Below are positions 9,218 to 18,298 of a stretch of DNA of 64,000 bases, in pieces. The stretch's first letter is position 1. Each line of letters opens with the position of its first letter. Below the pieces are notes generated by a model. It saw nothing but the letters and a program-made list of their open reading frames with translations. It searched no databases and was not told the origin of the DNA. The position numbers and the translations under genes are program-made. The stretch is from HK-STAS-PATE-36 sp964565615. Its GTDB lineage: Bacteria > Patescibacteriota > Saccharimonadia > Saccharimonadales > JAGQNJ01. The stretch is from assembly GCA_964565615.1 (NCBI GenBank), contig CAZMFO010000002.1:28152-92151 (forward strand). Direction: 5' to 3'.

Positions 9218-9841
9218 ATGCCAAGTCGTAATGTTATTAAAATCGACATAGCTGACGGTTACTATCATGTCTACGCGCGAGGGCACAGCAAATCAGAAAT
9301 TTTCATTGACGACGCTGATTACAATTATTTTGCAAAACTCCTTGCGCGCTATTTATCAAAAAAGCCAGCCCTCGATAAATATCAAGTACCATATACACAC
9401 TTGTATGGTCGTGTAGATTTACTCTGCTATTGCTTGATGCGTAATCATTTTCACTTATTACTTTATCAGCACGAAGAAGGCGCAATGCAAAAGCTTATGC
9501 GAGGCGTAATGGGTAGCTATTCGCATTACTTTAATAACAAATACAACAGAACTGGATCATTGTTCGAGACTCGTTATAAAGCTTCTTTAATATCTAGCCA
9601 ACAATATATAGAACATATCTCGCGTTATATACACCTTAATAGAAAGCAATGGCAGACTACACCCTACAGTAGCATTGGTTACTATTTATCTGGTCAAAAA
9701 GCAGAGTGGATTCATCCAGACTCTGTCTTGGCGATATTTAACAACGATAGGGAAGAATACAAAAAATTTCTAGCAGATTATGTAGATTACAAGGACAAGC
9801 TTGACGAAATAAAGTACGAACTAGCAAACACTATACTATAA
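9218..9841 (+). CDS. REP-associated tyrosine transposase (RAYT, Y1_Tnp domain)
   Basis: About 207 aa from ATG 9218, selected because an extended -10 (TGCTATCAT, with TTGTAT 17 bp upstream) ends 7 nt before it; the upstream start at 9182 is less likely. The HUH motif is NHFHLLL and the catalytic tyrosine lies in QQYIEHISRYIHLN, both typical of IS200-like Y1 transposases of the RAYT branch. It begins PSRNVIKI and contains YHVYARG, a common RAYT start. It is flanked by AGGAGGA-N3-TCCTCCT palindromes, as expected for a REP system. It is inserted between the major pilin and pilD and is intact. Confidence 0.88.
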   Translation: MPSRNVIKIDIADGYYHVYARGHSKSEIFIDDADYNYFAKLLARYLSKKPALDKYQVPYTHLYGRVDLLCYCLMRNHFHLLLYQHEEGAMQKLMRGVMGSYSHYFNNKYNRTGSLFETRYKASLISSQQYIEHISRYIHLNRKQWQTTPYSSIGYYLSGQKAEWIHPDSVLAIFNNDREEYKKFLADYVDYKDKLDEIKYELANTIL

Positions 9842-9850
9842 CATAAAAAC

Positions 9851-9881
9851 CCCTTTCAGGAGGACAGTCCTCCTGAAAGGG
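9851..9881. repeat. REP-like palindrome, copy 2 (right of RAYT)
   Basis: A perfect inverted repeat of 14-nt arms (CCCTTTCAGGAGGA and its complement) around a 3-nt loop, 9 bp after the transposase stop. Its core matches the palindrome at 9146-9171. It could also end the RAYT transcript, though no T-tract follows. Confidence 0.8.
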
Positions 9882-9904
9882 TAAGTTGGTGTATTATGGT
9901 ATGG

Positions 9905-10699
9905 ATGATTACGCTTATCTTATTTATTTTTGGTCTTATTTTTGGCAGTTTTGTTAACGCCTATGTTTGGCGATTTAAAAAACACAAAAACTGGGTAAGC
10001 GAGCGTTCTATTTGCCCTAAATGCAAAAAACAGCTACAAATTATTGATCTTGTGCCAGTACTTAGTTGGCTGGCTTTAAAGGGCAAGTGTAGATATTGCA
10101 AAAAACCTATATCTGTTCAATATCCTGCCGTCGAGCTACTAACGGCATTACTTTTTGCACTATCTTACATTTACTGGCCCTATACTTTTACGCTACTAGG
10201 CTGGCTGGCTTTTGTCGTCTGGTTAATTTGTGTCGTTTTATTGATATCGTTGCTTGTTTATGATGCTAAATGGCAGTTATTACCCAATAAAATGGTGTTT
10301 GCTTTAACCGTTAGTGCCACTATTTTAGTTATATTGCTTGCTATTCACCAAAATCAACTATGGTTGTTGGTTGAGTCAATCATTGCCGGTGGAGCCTTTT
10401 TTGCATTTTTTTGGGCTATCTTTATTGTATCTAAAGGCAATATGATCGGCGGTGGCGATGTTAAGTTGGCAGTATCCCTAGGGCTAATAGTCGGATCGTT
10501 GGTTAATGTGTTTTTGGTCGTATTTTTGTCGTCCTCACTCGGTACGCTTATAGTTCTACCATTTTTAGTAACAAAAAAGCTTAATCAAAAATCAAAAATA
10601 CCTTTTGGTTCTCTATTAGCTGTGGCAACAATAATTGTCTTTTTGTTTAATAGGCAAATTATTGATTGGTACAGCAAAACCTTCCTGTTGATAAATTAG
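9905..10699 (+). CDS. pilD: Prepilin peptidase PilD (A24 family)
   Basis: About 264 aa. I place the start at ATG 9905 because TATTAT (9892-9897) ends 7 nt before it; an in-frame ATG at 9896 lies inside the -10 box. The N-terminal methyltransferase-type region shows SFVNAYVWR and two CxxC pairs (CPKCKK and CRYCKK). The catalytic aspartates are in LVYDAKWQLLPNKM and in GGGDVKLAVSLGL (the GxGD motif). About eight membrane helices are evident. It cleaves and may N-methylate the prepilins encoded on both sides. Confidence 0.92.
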   Translation: MITLILFIFGLIFGSFVNAYVWRFKKHKNWVSERSICPKCKKQLQIIDLVPVLSWLALKGKCRYCKKPISVQYPAVELLTALLFALSYIYWPYTFTLLGWLAFVVWLICVVLLISLLVYDAKWQLLPNKMVFALTVSATILVILLAIHQNQLWLLVESIIAGGAFFAFFWAIFIVSKGNMIGGGDVKLAVSLGLIVGSLVNVFLVVFLSSSLGTLIVLPFLVTKKLNQKSKIPFGSLLAVATIIVFLFNRQIIDWYSKTFLLIN

Positions 10700-10708
10700 T
10701 GCTTATGT

Positions 10709-10714
10709 TATAAT
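10709..10714 (+). promoter_or_regulatory. Extended -10 promoter of minor prepilin operon
   Basis: TATAAT preceded by TGT and followed 6 nt later by the ATG of the prepilin gene; near-copy of the pilM promoter region. Confidence 0.65.
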
Positions 10715-10720
10715 TTTTTT

Positions 10721-11557
10721 ATGATTCGTGGTCTTGAACGAAGCTCGGGTGGGTTTACTATACTAGAAACCATCATTGTTTTAACTGTTATGTCGGTATT
10801 ATTAGCCAGTACATTATTACTGTTTCAGCAACGAGTGTCTCGGACGCAATTTACTAAATCGTTAAACGAACTAACAACACAGATGTCAGACATCAGCAAT
10901 CAGGTTATTAGCGGGCATTACCCAAAAACTAACCAATACGCATGCGTAAATGGCATTATAGATACATTAAATAGTGATGAACAAGGTCAAAATGAGAACT
11001 GTCTTTTTCTTGGGCAAGCAATTAAATTTGGTTATTCTGGATGCAAAAATTCTGGCAACGAGTGCGATAAACTTAGGGTTTATACGGTTTTTGGTAGGCG
11101 CTTAAATGGTGCCAGCATTGCAAAGTCGTTGATAGAGGCAGATGCCAAGATTAGCCCAGATTTTGGTGTGCAAGATTATACAAATGGTTATGGCTTAAGC
11201 GTAGAAAAAGTGTTTGTGGGTGCTGACGAATACGGCGGGGTAGCATATTTGCAGTCTTTTGGGTCAGACATAGGAGGAGGTCAGCTAAACGGCGCACCAC
11301 AAATTACAATTGCTCCTATAGGGCCGGGGACGACAGTAAACAGTGCTTATTCTGTCTTTGAAAGTACATCGTTACCGGCAGGTTTTGCAAGTACCATCGG
11401 CTCATTAAACCCTCAAATTGGTATTACGTTGTGTGTAAAAAGCGGAACTACCGATCAGTATGCGCTAGTGATACTTGGTGCTAACGGCAATGCTATGAGT
11501 GTAGAGAAGCAGATAGTTAATGAAAGTGAATGGAATGGCAAATGTTTAATTCCATAA
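10721..11557 (+). CDS. Minor prepilin with large extracellular domain
   Basis: 278 aa. The prepilin signal is GG/FTILETIIVLTVMSVLL followed by a polar helix. The extracellular part contains several cysteines (ACVNG, ENCLF, SGCKNSGNECDKL, ITLCVKSG, GKCLIP), so one or more disulfides are likely. No enzymatic motif was seen. It starts a four-gene run of pilus minor subunits whose order resembles the pilV-W-X clusters of other bacteria, where such proteins prime pilus assembly or act in adhesion. TATAAT 6 nt upstream of the ATG suggests a leaderless message. Confidence 0.75.
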   Translation: MIRGLERSSGGFTILETIIVLTVMSVLLASTLLLFQQRVSRTQFTKSLNELTTQMSDISNQVISGHYPKTNQYACVNGIIDTLNSDEQGQNENCLFLGQAIKFGYSGCKNSGNECDKLRVYTVFGRRLNGASIAKSLIEADAKISPDFGVQDYTNGYGLSVEKVFVGADEYGGVAYLQSFGSDIGGGQLNGAPQITIAPIGPGTTVNSAYSVFESTSLPAGFASTIGSLNPQIGITLCVKSGTTDQYALVILGANGNAMSVEKQIVNESEWNGKCLIP

Positions 11558-12129
11558 GAAAGTTAAGTAGCCAAGGCGACACCATAGTAGAGGTAATGAT
11601 AGCCCTAACCGTGTTAATGGTTGTGTTAGGGGGAGGCTATTCAATTGCCACTCGTAGCTTAAACGGTGTACAAATTGCAAAAGAGCGTAGCGAAGCAACA
11701 AAGATTGCCGAGGGGCAACTAGAGGCTATTAATTGGAAGGTGCAAAATGTAGGTAACGTTGTTGAGCTTTATAACGCAGGGTATATTGGCGCAGTAGGTG
11801 GGAACTGGGATTCAATTGGCCTATCGACTACCCCTCCGTCTAAAAGTTTTTGTGTAAATACATCTAACCTTGTAGCAACATCAAATGACGACCTCAACAT
11901 CCCCCCAACTATCGATCCTGATACTTTCGAGGACGAGTGTAAGCAAGGTACAAACGGAAACGGCAGGTATCATATAGCGGTTACTACAGAACTAAAATTA
12001 CTTGGCTTTAATGCCGATGCTTCGGCAGATAAAAAACAGTTAACTTATAAAGTTCTTGTTTTATGGGAGCGTTCTGGTGGCGGCCCAACAGAAAAGGTAG
12101 AAATACAAGATAGGTACGTAGCAGAATGA
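11530..12129 (+). CDS. Minor prepilin, PilV-like
   Basis: 199 aa; the ORF overlaps the preceding gene by 28 bp, and a second ATG at 11542 is equally possible. The class III signal is SSQG/DTIVEVMIALTVLMVV, with D instead of F at mature position 1, a form common in PilV-like subunits. The mature helix continues ERSEATKIAEGQLEAI. A pair of cysteines (near 114 and 140) may form a loop. The context (between two other prepilins) supports a minor pilin; the PilV name is by analogy only. Confidence 0.7.
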   Translation: MEWQMFNSIRKLSSQGDTIVEVMIALTVLMVVLGGGYSIATRSLNGVQIAKERSEATKIAEGQLEAINWKVQNVGNVVELYNAGYIGAVGGNWDSIGLSTTPPSKSFCVNTSNLVATSNDDLNIPPTIDPDTFEDECKQGTNGNGRYHIAVTTELKLLGFNADASADKKQLTYKVLVLWERSGGGPTEKVEIQDRYVAE

Positions 12130-12794
12130 GTATTATAGGCAAGAATCAGATTGGTTTTACGATAATAGAGTTATTAATAGCCTCTACTGTATTTTCGTTC
12201 GTTGTTTTGGGGGCAAGTATGGTTATTATTCAGATAAGTCGTCTGTACTATAAAGGTATGGTTATATCTAATACCCATGCCTTAGCTAGTAATTTACTTG
12301 ATACAGTTACTAGGTCTATACAGTACGAAAGCACAACAGTTAATTCTCCTAACTCTCCCGGCTCCATAGATATTGATGGCGTACCCAAAGAAGTCAAAGT
12401 TGTTTGCATAGGAGATATTAGATATACCTTTGTTGACGGTGTTAAGCAAGGTTCGGGGTCAAAAGATATTAAACATACTATGTGGCGAGATAAAATTACA
12501 AATAGCAATCAATGTAATGTTTCTTTGCCCGCGTTAAATGATCCTTACTTGTCAGGCGATCAAAATAGCTATGATGTCCTTGCAGAAAATATGCGAGTAG
12601 TAGATTTTTTGGTAGATCCAATATATTTTGGTTCTGTCCCGACTGGCTTGTATAAGGTAGATCTAAAAATAATCTATGGTGATGACGACTTAATAGATCT
12701 TGGTGCTGGTGGTAATTGCAAAGGGCAGGTAGCCGGTAGCCAATGGTGTTCTGTAGTAGATTATTCAACAGTTGTCTTTAAACGAATTAATTAA
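12126..12794 (+). CDS. Minor prepilin, PilW-like
   Basis: 222 aa, with ATGA overlap with the previous stop. It has the prepilin signal QIG/FTIIELLIASTVFSFVVLG and a globular extracellular domain with several cysteines. The position between the PilV-like and PilX-like genes and the size match PilW-type subunits, although those families are poorly conserved in sequence. Cleavage by the peptidase at 9905 is expected. Confidence 0.72.
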   Translation: MSIIGKNQIGFTIIELLIASTVFSFVVLGASMVIIQISRLYYKGMVISNTHALASNLLDTVTRSIQYESTTVNSPNSPGSIDIDGVPKEVKVVCIGDIRYTFVDGVKQGSGSKDIKHTMWRDKITNSNQCNVSLPALNDPYLSGDQNSYDVLAENMRVVDFLVDPIYFGSVPTGLYKVDLKIIYGDDDLIDLGAGGNCKGQVAGSQWCSVVDYSTVVFKRIN

Positions 12795-12816
12795 TGGTGT
12801 ATAGTAATATCTAAGC

Positions 12817-14688
12817 ATGAGCAAAATAACGGCAGGAGAAATACGCAATAATCAACAGGGGTTAGTGTCTGTTACTGTAACCTTGGTTATTATGATTGTT
12901 GTTACTTTGATAGTTAGTAGCTTTGCTTTGATTGTTCGGCGCGAACAGCGCCGTACTTTAGACCGTCAGCTTAGTGCTCAGGCTTTTTATGCTGCAGAAG
13001 CAGGAATAGCGGATGCTAGGTCGGCACTGTTAAAGAATGCTGGTGCTATCGGTGATGTAACCGTATGTGATGGTAATGATAGTTTTGAAAAAAAGTCACA
13101 GGGCCTTGGAAACGATTCGGGTGCCCCGTTTACAAATCCTCCGTACAGCAGTAATCTAGGCGACAACGTTAGTTACTCGTGCGTTTTAATAAACCAAGTG
13201 CTTCCTGACTACGATAAGCAAAATGTTGATCCTAAGGATGGGTCTTTTGTGGCATCCATCAATGGGGGAAGTGCAAGTTCAATTAATAGCCTACGTATTA
13301 GTTGGCATAATAACGACAACGCGCCTATTACTCATTCTGACTCAAGCTATAATTTAAACAATGTAATAGATGGCCCAATGCTTAGAGTAACGATTTTCCC
13401 AGGGTTTAATAATGGAGGTTCTCCTTCGGTTCCTTTGACTAAATCCACAATAGAGAACGGGTCGCACACTATGTTCTTGTATCCTAATTTCAAAGCACCG
13501 CCTGTTATTCCTGCTAGTATCACCTATTTAGGTGCCAATGGTGGTGTAAACTCAACCGATCCTAGTCAGGGGCAGTTTGTAGATGGTAATTGCAATAACG
13601 ACAACATAGGTAATGATGTCGGCGGTAAGTCATCTAAGTACGCTTGCAACATAGACATTACTGGTTTAGGCCAACAAGAATACTTTGTTGTTGTTCAACC
13701 TCTTTATAAGACTGCCAAAGTATCAATATCAGCTTATAATGCCACAGGTGATGCTATAAATCTAGAAGGTGGTCAGGCAGAGATTGACGTTACTGGTCGT
13801 GCATCAGATGTGTTAAGGCGTATTAAGGTTCGTGTTCCGATAGATGGAGGCTTAAGTATTGGTGATTTTGATGGTTTGTTCCCAGATGCAGTAATCTCTA
13901 CGACAGATGCTTTATGTAAAAAACTAGTAGTAGGTAGTACATCTGTTTTGGATGAATGTACAAATACTAATATGACGATAAGTGGTCCGCCTCCTCCACC
14001 ACCTCCTCCATCTCCACCGCCTCCACCACCACCTTGTGTTGCCAATAATTCACAAGGTTACGTTAATTATGGTAGTGCTCCAAGGGTCAGCAGTTCGAGA
14101 AGAGGTAGCTTTAATGCCTCTGGACATAGTTTAGGAACAGTAGCTGTTGGTTACGATATTAGTGCCAATAATTTTGAAAGATTTCGTCGGGAACCAAGCG
14201 GTGTCTTTACCAGTACTGACTCTGGCTCCTATAGAGCTATGGGTTATAGTGGGGGGACTCCATCTCCACTATTCTTGTCCCGAGAGGGGAGCAATGCACA
14301 GACAGTTACTCATACCTTTTCTAGCCCTAAATCTAACTTTGACTTAATTTTATATGATATTGATGACGGTAGCGACCAAATGCAAATTTCTGCAAGAGAC
14401 GGTAACGGCAATCCTTTAAGTATGTCAAACTTTGAGGTTGCCGGGGACGGCGATGCAACATCTGGTACGGGTAATACTCCAAGCGGTTCAGTAGCACGAG
14501 CTCCGAGTTGGAACGCTGGTAGTGGCGTGCTTCGCACTAGAGATGGCAATAATCAAAACCGAAGCTTCACATCTCTTAGACCCCGTGCAGGTGTTAAGGT
14601 GTCTTCGATTACTGTGCGATATACCTCAGGCGCAAGTGGGGCACACGCTTACGTAGCTATGTACGCTCGTCGGCTGACTTGTCCATAA
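12817..14688 (+). CDS. PilX-like pilus protein with polyproline linker and C-terminal beta domain
   Basis: 623 aa. The start (QQGLVSVTVTLVIMIVVTLIVSS, then REQRRTLDRQLSAQAFYAAEAGI) is a clear PilX_N signature, including the YAAEAG motif. After about 390 residues of Ser/Asn/Gly-rich sequence comes a tract of 15 prolines interrupted by one serine, then a roughly 215-residue domain rich in Ser, Gly and Arg that looks like a beta-sandwich. The stalk-plus-tip layout suggests a pilus-borne adhesin. It is the last gene of the pilus locus. TAATAT lies 6 nt before the ATG. Function is inferred from the architecture. Confidence 0.78.
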   Translation: MSKITAGEIRNNQQGLVSVTVTLVIMIVVTLIVSSFALIVRREQRRTLDRQLSAQAFYAAEAGIADARSALLKNAGAIGDVTVCDGNDSFEKKSQGLGNDSGAPFTNPPYSSNLGDNVSYSCVLINQVLPDYDKQNVDPKDGSFVASINGGSASSINSLRISWHNNDNAPITHSDSSYNLNNVIDGPMLRVTIFPGFNNGGSPSVPLTKSTIENGSHTMFLYPNFKAPPVIPASITYLGANGGVNSTDPSQGQFVDGNCNNDNIGNDVGGKSSKYACNIDITGLGQQEYFVVVQPLYKTAKVSISAYNATGDAINLEGGQAEIDVTGRASDVLRRIKVRVPIDGGLSIGDFDGLFPDAVISTTDALCKKLVVGSTSVLDECTNTNMTISGPPPPPPPPSPPPPPPPCVANNSQGYVNYGSAPRVSSSRRGSFNASGHSLGTVAVGYDISANNFERFRREPSGVFTSTDSGSYRAMGYSGGTPSPLFLSREGSNAQTVTHTFSSPKSNFDLILYDIDDGSDQMQISARDGNGNPLSMSNFEVAGDGDATSGTGNTPSGSVARAPSWNAGSGVLRTRDGNNQNRSFTSLRPRAGVKVSSITVRYTSGASGAHAYVAMYARRLTCP

Positions 14689-14777
14689 AAAAATAGTCTT
14701 TCGTGCATCTAAAAAATAGCTAATAAATAAGTGTTACTTATATAGCCCTTAGGTGTGTTTAGCTAGCCGAACTAATG

Positions 14778-15695
14778 CTATGTATTATTTGAATGGAATT
14801 GTTTATGAACCTCTTTTAGGTGTTTGTCGGTAACATGAGTATAAATCTGAGTTGTAGCAATGTTGCTATGTCCTAGCATTGCTTGGACACTTCGTAGATC
14901 TGCTCCATTACGAAGAAGGTCTGTTGCAAAACTGTGCCGTAGAGTATGAGGAGAGACCTGTTTGGTAATTCCTGCTAGTCCAGCATAACGAGAAACCATT
15001 CTCTGAACACTACGCGACGTTAGGCGCAAGTAGTTGCCAGACCTATCTGCTGGCATTTTTTTGTTACTGTGCCCGATAAAAAGGGCAGGTATAGTGTCAT
15101 TTCTTTGTTCGATGTATTGTTCTATCCAAGATGAAGCTTCTGGGCTAATAAAAATCGGTCGGTTTTTTTGACCTTTGCCTCTAACCGTAAACTCTCTAGT
15201 TTTTAGATTAATATGTTCTTTATTAAGGTTAGTTAATTCGGACACACGAAGCCCACTACTAAACAGTAACTCTAGTATCGCACGGTCTCTTAACCCCTGT
15301 AGAGCAGATGTATTTGGCTGAGCAAATAATTTATGCAACTCTTCGATAGATAAGAACGAAACTTCGTTTCGGCTATTTTTAGCCAGTTCAATTTTATCAG
15401 CCGAAAGAGTTTGTATATCGCGTTTAGTGCACCACTTTAAAAAGCTCCTTAAAGCGATTAAATGATAGTTAACAGTGCTTTTCTTTAGCTCGTCATTGAC
15501 ATTAGTGCCAAGTCTATTTAGCCATAGTCTCCATTTACGGATTAATTCTGGTGATATATCCTTAACCGCAATGTCTCCAGCATAATCTTCTATTCTAGTT
15601 AAGTAATGATCGTAATTGTCTATTGTTTTTAATGATCGACCTTGCTCAATTTCTAGATATTCTAAAAATTCTTGTTTTGCATCGCTAAACTTCAT
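14778..15695 (-). CDS. Tyrosine site-specific recombinase, XerC/XerD type
   Basis: About 305 aa, the Xer length. It has an N-terminal SAM-like DNA-binding domain and a complete catalytic set: R in SSGLRVSEL, K in VRGKGQKNRP, HTLRHSFA (HxxR), LGHSNIATTQIYTHV (H and the nucleophile Y). The start at 15695 is preferred because TACAAT (complement of 15702-15707) lies 6 nt upstream; an ATG at 15713 would precede the promoter. It is probably the single Xer that resolves chromosome dimers at dif in this lineage, but a mobile-element integrase cannot be ruled out; no element-like repeats flank it. Confidence 0.88.
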   Translation of the reverse strand: MKFSDAKQEFLEYLEIEQGRSLKTIDNYDHYLTRIEDYAGDIAVKDISPELIRKWRLWLNRLGTNVNDELKKSTVNYHLIALRSFLKWCTKRDIQTLSADKIELAKNSRNEVSFLSIEELHKLFAQPNTSALQGLRDRAILELLFSSGLRVSELTNLNKEHINLKTREFTVRGKGQKNRPIFISPEASSWIEQYIEQRNDTIPALFIGHSNKKMPADRSGNYLRLTSRSVQRMVSRYAGLAGITKQVSPHTLRHSFATDLLRNGADLRSVQAMLGHSNIATTQIYTHVTDKHLKEVHKQFHSNNT

Positions 15696-15779
15696 ACTTA
15701 TATTGTACGACATAAAATGATGACAACAGATAGGATTTCTTGTACAATAAAAACATTAATTATCAATGAAAGGAATTTG

Positions 15780-16337
15780 ATGGAACGTACTTTAGTTATA
15801 CTCAAGCCCGATACAATCCAGCGAGCTATTTCTGGCGAGATAATCTCTCGATTTGAAAGAGCAGGGCTAAAAATTGTTGGAATGAAGATGATGATACCAG
15901 AAATGGAATTATTAAAGACCCACTATCCTGACGATCTTATTCCGATTATTGGCAATAAGACCAAAGAAGATTGGGATGCTTACGGCGTTGAATATAGCGA
16001 AACAGTTGAAGAAATTGGTGATATCATTGTTGATGCAACTCGTAAATTTATGCGGAGTGCTCCGGTTGTAGCTATGGTGCTGGAGGGTGGTCATGCGGTT
16101 GAGATTGTACGAAAAATGGTTGGATCGACTGGCCCAAAAGATTCTGCACCCGGTACCATCAGGGGTGATTATGCTCATCTGAGCTTAGGTAGGGCATCTC
16201 TAAAAAAGAAAGGTGCCGCAAATATTGTTCACGCCTCTGGTACGGTAGAAGAAGCAAAGAATGAAATAAATATGTGGTTCGAAAAGAAAGAGCTCTTTAA
16301 TTATAAGACTGTACACGAAGGACTGACAGAAGCTTAA
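15780..16337 (+). CDS. ndk: Nucleoside-diphosphate kinase
   Basis: 185 aa. It begins MERTLVILKPDTIQRAISGEII and has the active-site histidine in NIVHASGTVEEAKNEI and the GTIRGDYA motif. The enzyme passes phosphate between nucleoside triphosphates and diphosphates through that histidine. It is about 35-40 residues longer than typical bacterial Ndk (140-150): an insertion (YPDDLIPIIGN ... EIGDIIVDATRKFM) sits between the first helix and the PVVAMVLEG strand. The ribosome binding site is AAAGGAA; a TACAAT promoter (15743-15748) gives a leader of about 25 nt. Confidence 0.93.
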   Translation: MERTLVILKPDTIQRAISGEIISRFERAGLKIVGMKMMIPEMELLKTHYPDDLIPIIGNKTKEDWDAYGVEYSETVEEIGDIIVDATRKFMRSAPVVAMVLEGGHAVEIVRKMVGSTGPKDSAPGTIRGDYAHLSLGRASLKKKGAANIVHASGTVEEAKNEINMWFEKKELFNYKTVHEGLTEA

Positions 16338-16385
16338 GTTGATAATTGCTTGCAGGTAGGGGGGACAAATTGTGTAAAGGTTTAT

Positions 16386-16461
16386 GGCCCGGTAGTTCAA
16401 CGGATAGAACACCACCGTCCTAAGGTGGGTGTTGGGGGTTCGAGTCCCTCCCGGGTCACCA
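16386..16461 (+). tRNA. tRNA-Arg (anticodon CCT)
   Basis: Acceptor GGCCCGG pairs with CCGGGTC (one G-U). The anticodon stem CCACC/GGTGG closes loop GTCCTAA, and the T loop is GTTCGAGTC. CCA is encoded. Confidence 0.95.
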
Positions 16462-16536
16462 GCAGTAAAGGAAGCACCCCTATCTATCGGTTGACTATAA
16501 TTAGGTTTATGCTTATTCGGAATGTAAAATATAGTT

Positions 16537-17115
16537 ATGGTAAAGAAGAAGGGCGCTAAGTCTAAGAAGGACTTTGCTGATCAGTTTGATGACGAAGAGG
16601 TACTATTTTTGTTCAGAAAACACCCAATCGTGATGCGGAAAGGATTGGTTATTTCAATGTTGGCAATTTTGCTAGGCACCATTCCTGCACTTATCAAACC
16701 AGAGATGTCATATTTTTACGGAGGGTTAGCTGGGGGCTTTGTTTTGGCTATCATTTTATTTATACCATCGTGGATAATCTGGTGGTACAGTGTGTTTATT
16801 GTTACAAATCAACGATTAATACAAATCACCCAGAAAGGGTTTTTTAATCGTTCGGTTGTTGATTTAGGGCTTAAAAAAATACTGGCAACTAGTTACGAAG
16901 TTAAGGGTGTGCAAGCAACGATATTAGGATTTGGTACAATAATGATACAAACATATATGGGAGATTTAATTATTCACGAGATTCATCATCCAGCAGAAGT
17001 TATCAAACGCATTACTGAGGTGCTTCGTTCTGAAGGAATAGAGGCAGAGGAGGTGAACCCACAGGATATTAAACAAAATAAGGAGTACGATGAAGAAGAT
17101 CTCGAAGAAATTTAG
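16537..17115 (+). CDS. Membrane protein with bacterial PH domain
   Basis: 192 aa. A charged start is followed by two adjacent membrane helices (about residues 37-55 and 62-85) and then a bPH2-like domain (WWYSVFIVTNQRLIQITQKGFFNRSVVDLGLKKI), which is the YdbS/YdbT-type beta fold, and an acidic tail. The family is common in Gram-positive bacteria and Patescibacteria, with no settled function. The gene overlaps the next by 26 bp, so the two are co-expressed. TAAAAT 6 nt before the ATG suggests a leaderless start. Confidence 0.75.
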   Translation: MVKKKGAKSKKDFADQFDDEEVLFLFRKHPIVMRKGLVISMLAILLGTIPALIKPEMSYFYGGLAGGFVLAIILFIPSWIIWWYSVFIVTNQRLIQITQKGFFNRSVVDLGLKKILATSYEVKGVQATILGFGTIMIQTYMGDLIIHEIHHPAEVIKRITEVLRSEGIEAEEVNPQDIKQNKEYDEEDLEEI

Positions 17116-18184
17116 AAGATTAAGGCTCAAAAAAAAGTCTGATACTTTGCCACTACAAGAAGTGCCAAAAATTACTAACGAAACAGTTGCCGAACACCGA
17201 GAAGAGGTCTTGTCTAGTGCTAGAAAATACATATATCCACTCCAACACTCTAAACACAAAATTGTAATTTTAACTGTCTCAATCGTCTTAGCAACATTTA
17301 TTGCCTTTTTTTCTTATTGTGTTCTGGCTCTTTATCGGTTTCAGGCGACTTCAACATTTTTATACAAGGCTACACAGGTTATTCCGTTCCCAATTGCTCG
17401 TCAAGGTGGGCGATTTATAGCTTACGAAAATTACTTGTTTGAGGTTCGTCGATATAAGCACTATTACGAAAATCAACAAAAACTTGATTTTAATACTGAC
17501 TATGGTCAACAGCAGTTAGCAGAGTATAAAAAGCGTGCATTAGAAAAGGTAATTAACGACGCCTATATTAAACAAATTGCCAAAGAGAAGAAGGTTACAG
17601 TAAGCGATCGCGAGATAGAAGATCAGATTACATTGCTTCGTAATCAAGAACGCTTGGGTGGGAGTAACGATGTATTAGAGGATGTATTAGGTGAGTATTT
17701 TGGCTGGGATCGGGCAGATTTTAAGCGATACGCTAGAGATAATCTATTACGACAAAAGGTTTTAGCTGTACTTGACACAGATACGCAGGGTCGTGCTCAA
17801 AACGCAAAAGAAGAACTTGATGCTGGTAAAGACTTTGCAGAAGTTGCCAAGAGCTATTCTGACGATGTTACTACCAAAGAAAATGGAGGCCTGTTTGGTT
17901 TTTTGATAGAGAAGTCAAGCAGAGATATTACTCCTCAAACACTCGAAGCGATTTTTAAGCTTCAGCCTGGACAGGTTTCTGGAATAATCAACACGGGCAA
18001 TTCTCTTGAAATCTATAAACTGATTGAACTTCAAGAATCAAAAAAGGCAAAGGTCGCCCATATCGTCTTTAACTTTAAAGATATCAATCAATATCTTAAT
18101 GATCGTAAAGAACAGACCAAAACGAGGACTTACATTAGCTTGCCAGAGCCACAGGTTGATTCTGTCGCTCCGCCGAAAAACTAG
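17090..18184 (+). CDS. Membrane-anchored parvulin-type peptidyl-prolyl isomerase (PrsA/SurA-like)
   Basis: 364 aa. One membrane helix (near residues 57-80) anchors an extracytoplasmic part that begins with a SurA_N/trigger-factor-like helical region (EKVINDAYIKQIAKEKKVTVSDREIEDQI). This is followed by a rotamase domain with FAEVAKSYSDDVTTKENGGLFGF and LQPGQVSGIINTGNSLEIYKL, the hallmark parvulin pattern. It should help fold exported proteins such as the pilins and large surface proteins encoded nearby. AAGGAG lies 4 nt before the ATG, inside the preceding gene. Confidence 0.87.
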   Translation: MKKISKKFRRLRLKKKSDTLPLQEVPKITNETVAEHREEVLSSARKYIYPLQHSKHKIVILTVSIVLATFIAFFSYCVLALYRFQATSTFLYKATQVIPFPIARQGGRFIAYENYLFEVRRYKHYYENQQKLDFNTDYGQQQLAEYKKRALEKVINDAYIKQIAKEKKVTVSDREIEDQITLLRNQERLGGSNDVLEDVLGEYFGWDRADFKRYARDNLLRQKVLAVLDTDTQGRAQNAKEELDAGKDFAEVAKSYSDDVTTKENGGLFGFLIEKSSRDITPQTLEAIFKLQPGQVSGIINTGNSLEIYKLIELQESKKAKVAHIVFNFKDINQYLNDRKEQTKTRTYISLPEPQVDSVAPPKN

Positions 18185-18298
18185 TATTTTACTTTAATTT
18201 AGTGTATGATATCGCTACAGGATTCTTAACAAGCCATTAGTTTAGTGAGTGAGTGAAGATGGTCGACCTGAAGGATTAATAGAAAGGAACTAATCTTA

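Noticed and set aside
13773..14045. Poly-Gly ORF opposite the PilX-like gene
   Set aside because: Antisense of the polyproline codons; no start signal.
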